64,000 nucleotides of DNA, taken from NCBI GenBank assembly GCA_018398805.1, contig JAGFBZ010000703.1, positions 1 through 64,000 on the forward strand, read 5' to 3'. The stretch comes from Hirundichthys speculiger (taxonomy: Eukaryota > Chordata > Actinopteri > Beloniformes > Exocoetidae). How positions within the stretch are numbered: position 1 is the first letter of the stretch; each line of letters begins with the position of its first letter. The translations under genes and the position numbers were made by a program. The notes below the pieces were generated by a model. The model did not search any database and had not been told where the DNA came from. It worked only from the letters and a program-made list of their open reading frames with translations. Shown here one piece after another: positions 35,401 to 46,600 of the stretch.

Positions 35401-38400
35401 TTTATATTTCCACATTTATTTATTTATTTCCGTTTATATTTCCACATATAGTTATTTATTTCTCTTTTATTTTCCACATTTATTTATTTATATTTATTTA
35501 GTTTATTTTTATATTTCCACATTTATTTATTTATCTATTTATTTCTCTTTTTATTTCCACATTTATTTATTTGTTTATTTATTTATTAATGTGGCACTCC
35601 TATCGCTCCATATTATTGTTCCAGTTTGAGCTTTAATAAACCAGTCAAAAGGAGAAACTTTTGAAAATCCCCTGACATAAATGGTGTCCAGGCCAAATTC
35701 CACAAAATATGTGGTCTTGATTCTCGGATGCTGCCTCCCTTCAAAAGGGCCATTTAGTACAGTTAATGAAAAGGAAAATATTTGTACAAAACTGGGGCGT
35801 GAGGAAACCCCTAACCTGTTTCAGGACTGTTGAAACGCAGATCTCAGCAGCTGCATGTGAGTCCATCAGCAAAAGCAACACAATGCCACCAAACCCATAA
35901 TTGGGAAGTGAATAGAATCTACCTGAGTACCATCACATGGTGCTTTTTTTTTTATATCCACAAGGTGGCAGTAATGCGTTACATTTGGGGCTTTTTGAGG
36001 AGATGACTCAGGAAAGCAACAAGCCAAAGCAAGCAATGCAGATCATTAATTTTCCATAATTTTCTTCCATCGAACAACTATGTTTACTACTGCGGTGCTG
36101 CGGAGTGTGAATTAATAAAGGGGACACCAGAAATCAAACATGAACATAGAGAAAATTATGAAAATAGTGATCCCACTCAGGATTTGAGACCTAATGTCTG
36201 GGACTAAGACCGGATGCTGTCAAGGGACCTGAAAACAAATATATTTATAATATTTTACTACTAGCAAGTACAAAAGCAATCACAAGGAAATTGGTTGACA
36301 AAAGACTCCCCTACAGTAGGAGATTGGATCAAGGTGGTCAATGATATTTACATAATGGAGAAGCTAACATTCATTTTGAAGTTGGAACAAGATAAGTTTG
36401 AAAGTTTGGACCAACTATTTAGCAATGGAAAGGCAAGATGCTGGTTAATGTGGTATCCTCTTTGATAATGTGATTATTATTGTAATTATGAGTTTTCATT
36501 ATCTTCTCCTTTTTTATTTTATTTTATTTCATTTCTATTTTACTTTCGACCAGTTTTCTTTCTGTGGAAGCTTTGATGATGGCTCTCTGTACATGTATGT
36601 GCTGCTTTTTTTTCTTAAAATAAATAAAAAGTTTAATAACAAAAAAAATAAAGGGGACACCAATGGTCTTAACGAGGACAGTGTTTTTACGTTTCTATGG
36701 CGCGGCCGCTTTGTGTAAAGAGTTAGTGTTGGTGGTAAGATGTAATGTTAAAAATAGACAGTCTCGTGGTGGAGAACGCAGATGTTTCCAACTCCGTGTT
36801 AGAAACATGATTCTTCACTCAACAGTGGTGCCCAACGATTTTCAACCACTAACCTGCATCAGCCACAGAGAAGTCCATATGGGTCGAGCTCAGGTTGACA
36901 CGTGCACAAAATAAAACCACACAAATTTCAGAATTAAATGACGCCAGAAGCAGAACAAAGCACAGATTGAACTCTTTTAGGAGACTCATATGGATGTTTG
37001 CAATTTTATTAATTAGGTTGGGTTTAAGAGAACCTGTATTTTCCATTTGTTTCATAAAGAGAAAAAATATGGACGTCATTATAACTCTTTAAGCCAAGTG
37101 GTCTGGAAGAGTTGCACGATATTGTGAATAAAACTAACTTGATATGGATGAAGTGTAAAAACTGTCAGAAACAGGAGGAAGGTTCTGCTGGAGGCTCCTG
37201 AACAAATGCTGTTGTATTTCTGGATGTGGTCCTCATAACTGTAATATCTCTCATCTGCAGGTGAACAGATGGGTGTCCCTCAAGCTGTGTAAATTGGGTG
37301 AGAATAAAGAATAATAATGCATTTGACTCATTCAGTTTACATGTTGGTACCACAGTAGTCGTAATATGACAACATTGATTATCTAGTAAGTACATTTCAT
37401 AGTCTTTAAAATTAGACAGTAATCAGACAGTTGGCCCAGTGATGCATAGGACAATATAAAATGATTAAATCAAATGTTAGACCTGTTTGAAATTTCCAAC
37501 TGTTGCATATATATTTTTGTGTGTGTATATTCAGAGAAGCTGAACTCACTCGCTGCCAAAGAGAGAAGCTTCACAATCAAGATGTTCACCTTCCAGTTCT
37601 TCACTCTCTTCTCCTCTCTCTTCTATGTGGCCTTTTTTCTGGGCAGGTACACTGACTGACTGTTTAAATGCAATAACTGTTTAAATCCTCTAATCATGTA
37701 ATGAAAGTGACATCAAAAACTAAAGAGGGTATATTCTGTATTTTCATCAGTAATGGTGAATAAATGCAGACCTCAAGTTTCTCATTAATATCAGTAATCT
37801 TCAGTTTATCAGTTTCCAGTATCGTTCTTTTGTCCAAGTCTCAGTTGCCTTCATCAAAAATGTCATTCTGGTTTGATTAAGTACTTTTTTCATAAAAAAA
37901 AAAAAAAAACATCAAAACAGCCTGATATTTTTTGCACTTTTCTGCCTTTCTTTTAAATATTTAAAATGACAACAACGTGCTTATATATCTTTCTACTCCA
38001 GGGATCACAGAAGGTGCTTTTACAACACAACATTTTTCTCTCACTGTCACATACATAAAGATCTATTTGATAGACTGAATAATGCAGATTAATTACTCCT
38101 ATTATTCCTATAATAAAGTTTCATTTGGTTAATGTATATGAAACCTAGACGGTGATGATGCAGATATTCCCACAAGTATTCACTCCTACGGTGGCCCTGA
38201 AGGGCAAACGACACCAACAAAAAGGAAAACACACGACATTAACAAAAACACAACGACATTAACAAAAACACACAAACAAACATTAACAAAAACACGACAA
38301 ACAAAAACAAAGACATTAACGAAAACACACAAACAACGACATTAACAAAAACACAACACATTAACAAAAACACAACGACATTAACAAAACACACGACATT

Positions 38401-41400
38401 AACAAAACACAACACAACAAAAACACAACGACATTAACAAAAACACAACGACATTAACAAAAAACACAGACAAAACAAAACCAACAACGACATTAACAAA
38501 AACACAATGACAAAAAAAAAACACAACGACATTAACAAAAACACAACGACATTAAACAAAAACACAACGACATTAACAAAACACAACGACATTAACAAAA
38601 ACACAAAAAGGAAAAACACAACGACATTAACAAAAACACAACGACATTAACAAAAACACAACGACATTAACAAAACACAACGACAAAACAAAAAACACAA
38701 CGACAAAAAAAAAAACAAACGACATTAACAAAAACACAACAACAGACAACATCACAACGACATTAACAAAAAAACACAACACAAAAAACACAAGAATTAA
38801 CAAAAACACAACGGAAAAACATTAACAAAAAACAACGACATTAACAAAAACACAACAACATTAACAAAAACACAACAAAACAACGACATTAACAAAAACA
38901 CAACAACAACACATTAACAAAAAACACAACGACATTAACAAAACACACAAACAAAAAAAAAAACACAACGACATTAACAAAAACACAACGACATTAACAA
39001 AAACACAACGACTTAACAAAAAAGACATTAACAAAAACACAACGACATTAACAAAACACAATGACAAAAAAAAACACAACGACAAACAAAACACAGACAT
39101 TAACAAAAAACAACAAAAAAACAACGACATTAACAAAAAACACAACGACAAACAAAAAAACACAACGACATTAACAAAAAACACAATGACAAACAAAAAA
39201 ACAAAGACATTAACAAAAAAACAAACATTAACAAAACACAACCGACATTACAAAAACACAACGACATTAACAAAACACAACGACAAAAGGAAAAACACAA
39301 CGACATTAACAAAAACACAACAACATTAACAAAACCACAACAACATTAACAAAAACACGCAAACAAAAATCACACGACATTAACAAAAACACAATGACAA
39401 AAAGAAAAACACAACGACATTAACAAAAAACACAACGACAAAAAGGAAAAACAACGACAAAAAGGAAAAAACAAACACATTAACAAAACACAACGACAGT
39501 AACAAAAAACAAACAAAAAACAGACAAACAAAAACACAACGAAAAAGAAAACAACGACCACGACATTAACAAAAAACACAAGACATTAACAAAAACACAA
39601 CGACATTAACAAAAAAACACACGACGACAAAAAACAAACGACATTAACAAAAAACACAATGACATTAACAAAAACACAATGACAAAAAGGAAAACACAAC
39701 GACATTTACAAAAAACACAACGACAAAAGGAAAACACAACGACATTAACAAAAACACAATGATAACAAAAACACGAACGACATAACAAAACACAACGACA
39801 TAACAAAAACACAACGACACAAAAGGAAAACACAACGACATTAACAAAACACAACAATTAACAAAAACACAACGACATTAACAAAAAACACAACGACATT
39901 ACAAAAACACAAGGACATTAACAAACAAAACCACACAACGACAAAAAGGAAAACACAACGATGAACAAAAACACAACGACAAAAGAAAAAGACAAACAAA
40001 CAACGACATTAACAAAAACACAACACACATTAACAAAAACAAACACAACGACATTTAACAAAAAAACACAACGACACATTAACAAAAACACAACGAACCA
40101 AAATTAACACAAAAAAAGGACACAAACGACATTAACAAAAACACAACGACAAAAAGGAAAACACAACGACCTGAACAAAAACACACAAAAAGAACAAAAA
40201 CAAACATGACAAAAAAAACACAACGACACAACGACATTAACAAAAAAAACAACGACATTACAAAAAACACAACGACATTAAACAAAAACACAAACGACAT
40301 TAACAAAAACACAACGACATTAACAAAAAACACAAACAAAGACATTAACAAAAAAACACAACGACATAACAAAAAACACAACGACATTAACAAAACACAA
40401 AACACACGACATTACAAAAACACAACGACAAAAACACAAAGACCATTAACAAAACACACAACGACATTAACAAAAACACAACGACAAAAAGGAAAACACA
40501 ACGACATAACAAAACACAACGACATAACAAACACAACGACATAACAAAAACACAACAACAACATTAACAAAAACACAACGACAAACATAAAAAACACAAC
40601 GACATTAACAAAAACACCAACGACAAAAAGGAAAACACAACGACATTAACAAAAAACACAACAACAAACAAAATAACAAAACCAACAACAACAAAAAACA
40701 ACATAACAAAAAACAACGACCATTTACAAAAACACAACGACATTAACAAAAACACAACGACAAAAAGGAAAAACAAGACCTGAACAAAAAACACAACGAC
40801 AAAAAAGGAAAACACAACGCATGAACAAAAACACAACAACATTAACAAAAACACAACGACATTTACAAAAACACAACGACATTAACAAAACACAACGGAC
40901 ATAACACAAACACAACACATTAACAAAAACACAACGACAAAAAGGAAAACACAACGACATGAACAAAAACACACCGAAAAAAGGAAACCAACGACATGAA
41001 CAAAAACACAACGACAAAAAGGGAAAACACAACGAATGAACAAAAACACAACGACAAAAAAAAACACAACGACATAACAAAACCACAACAACATTAACAA
41101 AAACACAACACATTACAAAAAACAAACAACACAAACAACGACCATTAACAAAAACACAACACCACAACACTTAACAAAAAAACACAAAACACAACAAAAA
41201 CACAACGAATTAACAAAAACACAACGACATTAACAAACACAACGAAAAAGGAAAACACAACGACATTAACAAAAACAAAACGACATTTAAAAAAACACAA
41301 CGACATTTACAAAAACACACAAAAAACGACATTAAACAAAAAACACAACGAATTAACAAAAACACAACGACAAAAAAAAACACAAACGACATTAACAAAA

Positions 41401-43640
41401 ACACAACGACAAAAAGGAAAACACAACGACATTAACAAAAAACGACAAAAAAAAACACGAACGACATTAACAAAAAACAACGCAACAAAAACAAAACATT
41501 AAAAAACCACAAACAAAAAAACACAACACACATTAACAAAAACAAACGATTAACAAAAACAAACGACATTAACAAAAAACGACATAAAAAAAACACAACG
41601 AACATTAACAAAAAAACAAACACAAACGAAAAACGATTAACAAAAAACAACGACAAAAAGGAAAACAACGACATTAACAAAAACACAATGACAAAAAGGA
41701 AAACACAACGACATTAACAAAAACACAACAACAAAAAGGAAAACTTGTTTAAAAGGTAGGGAAGGGCCCCGCCCACATCTATGGTCTACAGTCAGGTGTA
41801 TTTGGAGTAAAATAATGAAAATAATGCCTAATAATTTCTTCATCTCCAAATACACCTGACTGTAGACCACAGATGTGGGCGGGGCCCCTTCCACCCTTTT
41901 AAACAGACTGACGTGCTTTCGTCCAATCAGCAATGATCCTTGTCATAGCAGGTACCTACTCTTTCCGTTAGAAGTTAATATCGTTGTGTTTTTGTAATGT
42001 CGTTGTGTTTTCCTTTTTGTTGGTGTCGTTTGCCCTTCAGGGCCACCGTACATTCCTGATACTGTGACCTTTTAACAAAACAGACACTGAACTTCTCACT
42101 TTGAGCTCTTGACAACTCTATTTTCTATTTTCAGATTATTTTTAATATACCTGAAATTAGTTAAATTGTCAAGAAAATAATCTTCAGGTTTAAACAACTT
42201 TACTGCAGTAAAATGTTAGCGCCTCTGTTGTCTGGTTTCAGGATAAATGGCCATCCAGGAAACTACGTGCGCGTCGCAGGGTTCAGACTGGAGGAGGTGA
42301 GATCATTTTCTTCACGTAGGTCAACATGTTCAGTGCAGAGTTAACCCTGATGTGTTGTGTGCATCTTGTAGTGCCATCCTAGTGGTTGTTTGACAGACCT
42401 CTTCATCCAGATGGCTGTGATCATGCTGCTCAAACAGACTCTCAACAACATCTTTGAGTTCACCATACCGTAAGTGGAATGATTTATCTGCAGAACTTTG
42501 AGAAATGGTCTCACGGCCTTTTTCACACCAGTCATGATGACGGCCCGGCTGTGCTCTGAGGCCCGTTCATCTTTGGCTTTCATGACACAATGACAGCTCG
42601 CGTAGCTTTAAGCGGCCTTCAGACAGGATTTAGTGAGCCATGTGCTATCGATTCCATTCATTTCAGCGTTATAGTGTGGTGAAAGCACACATCTGCACTG
42701 ATTACAGCTGAGTGCAGAGCAAAAGTCACGCCTAACATCCTCGTGTGCTGCACTTATCTTGGAGTTCAGCTTCCGCAGTGATCTGTGATGACACCTTGAC
42801 ACAGACATGTCAGTGCGTTTACATGGGAAGTTTGATTCCTCTTTAATTCAGAATTAAAGTTAAATCCGAATAAAAGTTACCATGTAAACATCTAATTCCA
42901 AATGAAAATGTCCATTCCGAATTAAACTTAATTCTGAAGTAAGTGGCTGGTTTATTCTGATATTTAAATCCGAATAGAATAATTCCGTGGTCATGTAAAC
43001 ACTCATTCCTCTTTAAATTAATTCCCGTCTTTCTGCGCATGCTCGTTCTCTTGCCCGTCTGTCACGATGTCACTTATATTCTGTGCTGGGCTTGTTTTCA
43101 AAAGAAAATCATCGACATGATGTTGTCGTGCTGCTGCTTCAAAAATAAAATCAAAACAAATCCAAAAAAGGACGCTAATAATCTAGTCCTCCATGTTGTT
43201 GCTAATCAAGTAAGTTTGTTTTCTTCCTGTAGACGTAAAGACGTCCGCCCCCCCCCCATCCAATCAGAACCCTTCCTAACCACCAGACCTTAAGCAGAAT
43301 TGGATAAAGCCGATCAAACGTGTTTTCCATGTTAACCTCAATTCGGAATTACTATTTCCATGTAAACTCAAAGGAAAATAGTTTAATTCGGAATTATTTG
43401 ATTCGGAATAATTAATTCCGAATTAAAAAACATCACGTAACCATATGTCCCACCTCAGACGAACTGCCCTACGTTCTGTCGGAGCGACTGGCTGCCTGAA
43501 ATTCCAACTAACTTTTGTGAGTTCGGGTGCTTCTCTTCCCAACAGGCTGTCTGATTGTTCCAGACTCAGTCTGAAGTAGCCTACACCTGCAAACTGTCTA
43601 CAGCTCCTGGACGACTGTCTCTGCTCTTCTTTAGTGGAGC

Positions 43641-43697
<57 letters not shown>

Positions 43698-46600
43698 CGT
43701 CGTCGTCGTCGGAGCTTTTCACTGACGCACAGGAGCACCACGCATCCAAGTCAGTGTATCAAGGAGCAAGTTAATTTAGGCATTTGCCAATTGTGCTAGT
43801 AAAAGTGGCATATTATGCTAGTGGCAGTGCTTGTTTTTTGCCCAAATTATGGTCAAATTATGCTCGCTTTTCAAAATTATGCTACTTTTAAAAAAAATTA
43901 TTCTGTGCACAAACTTCACAACTCACAAGACAAGTTTGAAAATGTATTTTATTAACCCTGGCCTGACGTTCTGGGCCCGGTTGTTCAAAATCTGGGTAAC
44001 TTTATCCGGTGGTTAGGCCTATACGGCGGATAAATCTGCTATCCAGCGGATAGTTATCCAGCTAACAAAAATAGGTTGCACAAAGCCTGGATAGTGTGGT
44101 GGATAACTATCTGCGGATAGCTTGCTAACCATCACGTGTAGCAGAGCATGACACAGTTTGCGCAAGGTTTTGCACTCAAATGGCCTCCAGTTACCATGGT
44201 AAAGTATGCAGATTTGGAGTAAACAACGAACTGTGGTTCGTGTTTGTTTGTGGTTTGAGACTGGGTTTGAAAACAAATAAAAACAAATACAGTGAAAACT
44301 AAACCATGCAGTTTCTGACAAAGCCCTGGATAACAAATTTAACATTGAATAATCTTGGCCGCCATTTTGAAACGAGCACAGGGAGAAAGACTAAGGAGTC
44401 TGGGACTGAGACACAGACTTCCGGTTCTGTTTCATGGAATTCCCGCCGTATCTCAACACAACTAAAAAGCAATCGCAAAATAGGAGTGGAACCAACTGTT
44501 TAATAGTAATCTATCGTTTTTAGTAGCTGAGATCTTCATTTTCTTGAATTATTCTAAAATTGTGCTATTAAGTGAAGAAAATATACGGATTATGCTAGCA
44601 GTGCTACTTTTGGAAAAAGGGCAAAAATTATGCTCAATTCCTCAGATTATGCCAAAAATTATGCTAGCACAATCGGCAAGAGCCTAAATTAATTGCCAAA
44701 ACTCAATACTTATTGTTGTCTTTACTTGTGTTCTTCCGGTTTTATGAAGTATCATCAGTTGGGGGAAAAGTTTCCCAGAATGCATTTCACATCAGTCAAC
44801 ATGGAAGAGAACCATCTTCCTCTCTAGAGTCAACCACTGCATACAAAACAGAAGCTCCCCACCTAACAAAACAAAAAAATAAGCTCAAAATCTCATGTTG
44901 CTCTGTACTCTGACTCTGGTGACCAGTGCGCTGAACCCAACAGCTAGTGCAGCACATTAACTGCATTAACTATGAAAGAGGGCATTCATTTGGCTCTTTT
45001 TTTCCCCCCCAGCTGGTTAAAGAGCCTTGTGAGCAGAAAGGCTGCGAAGAAGCTGCAGAGGAAGTGTGGTCACTGTTACAGAAAGGCCTGCCGTGATGAA
45101 GACGGCCGCGTTGAACCGTGTGATATCTGCAAGCTTCGGGACTGGCTGCGAAACTACCACCTGGCCAACTCTGACGCCTTCAGCCTGTTCAATGAGTTCC
45201 TGGAGATGGGTAGGTCCGCCGTTGAGAAGGTGTGCGTACGGAGACCCAACATGGGTATGGGTCAGGTACATGGGTACCAAGTAGGCGTGGGACTGAAATG
45301 AGCTTATTATGTGGGACACATCACCATTTTTCTCAGTAAATGTATTTCTAAAGGTGCTAGTTACATGAAACTTTCACCAGATGTTGGTAACAACCCATGC
45401 AAACATGCATGCAAACAACTCAAACCATAGATGTCTATGAATTAATTTTTGTGAAATGATACAGTGAGAAAGTATTAAACCCATGAAGAAAGGCAGGTGC
45501 AAAAAGGCATGGAAAGCCAAAACATCAGCTGAAATCAATCAGAAAGGCCCCTTGTCGGTGCAAATTAATATTGGTTGTGGGTCGTTACTAACATCTGGTG
45601 AAGGTTTCACATCAATACCATCTTTAGAAATATTTTATTTAGATTTTATATTTTAATTTTATTTATGGGTCTTATTTTACCCACTCCCCACTGTAAAATG
45701 TGGCTCCAACCATCTGAAATGTAGACTTCTGACTTCCTGTTCATCTTCAGTACATATGTGAAAGAATATCAAAACTATTAAGACAGTAGTTTTTGCTTTA
45801 GTAGCGCACATTTCTGAAGTGACCCCTTAGAAATCTAAAAATTGAAAGTGATGAAAAGGTTTTTGCTTCCTTGCAGCCCTGAAAGGTATCAGATGAGTCA
45901 CATAAATGGAAATAATATAGGTCCCTTTAGCCTGGTGGCAGTGGGTTTCTGTTTGAAATCACAGCCAATTTTTATATACCTTTTATTTAGCAGACTTACA
46001 GTTACAGTTACTTTGCAACTGTAGATGAAAATTATGGAATTAAAAAAAAAAAAGTTCTCCTTTCAGGTCCCAAAAGTACAATTGTTAATCAGTTTAACAG
46101 AGTTAAATGTTTCCATTATCATTTCTGATCTTTTTTTTTTTTGTCTCATCATTAATGTTTTCTGTTCTCTCACCACCAGATTTGTCTTTTTCAGGCGTTT
46201 AAAACTTAATGCTACAAAATTTTGGTTTGCATATGACAGCCGTTCCACTATCTGTCGTCTTGTGCTCTCCAGTGATCCAGTTCAGCTTCACGACTATATT
46301 CGTGGCGGCGTTCCCTCTCGCACCGCTCCTTGGCTCTCGTCAACAACATCTTTGAGATCCGCCTGGACGCCATCAAGATGGTCCGCCTGGAAAGGCGGCT
46401 GATTCCCAGGAAGACCAATGACATCGGTATGTCGGGTATCTGTTTTCACGAGTCAAACTTTGCGTGTGGAGCCCGTGATGTCTGCGTATTTATGCATGTT
46501 TTACTGTATTTATGCATGTTTTTACTGTATTTATGCATGTTTAAGTGTATTTATGCATGTTTTTAGTGTATTTATGCATGTTTTTTATGTGTATGTTTTG

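Larger units (their letters stand above)
38187..42050. mobile_element. 3.9-kb element with long terminal inverted repeats and a satellite-filled interior
   Basis: The left end starts TACGGTGGCCCTGAAGGGCA and continues AACGACACCAACAAAAAGGA. The right end is its inverted copy over about 75 bp, finishing GGGCCACCGTA. Flanks CACTCC and CATTCC may be a 6-bp duplication with one change. The interior 38215-41745 consists of roughly 20-bp units of two kinds, CACAACGACATTAACAAAAA and CACAACGACAAAAAGGAAAA. The subterminal sequence carries the same two units, so the array probably grew from it. A long hairpin (41747-41904) follows. No transposase is visible. It lies in ano9 intron 15. Confidence 0.82.

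Noticed and set aside
38215..41745. CRISPR-like array appearance (short regular repeats)
   Set aside because: Units are contiguous and diverged without unique spacers, and the DNA is vertebrate.
38434..41933. Minus-strand open frames rich in F, L, V, C that look like membrane proteins
   Set aside because: They come from the A/C-rich satellite; the hydrophobic look is caused by T/G-rich codons on the reverse strand.
43423..43749. Minus-strand frame with poly-Asn and poly-Asp
   Set aside because: Explained by the (TTG)n/(TCG)n microsatellite; no conserved flanking sequence.
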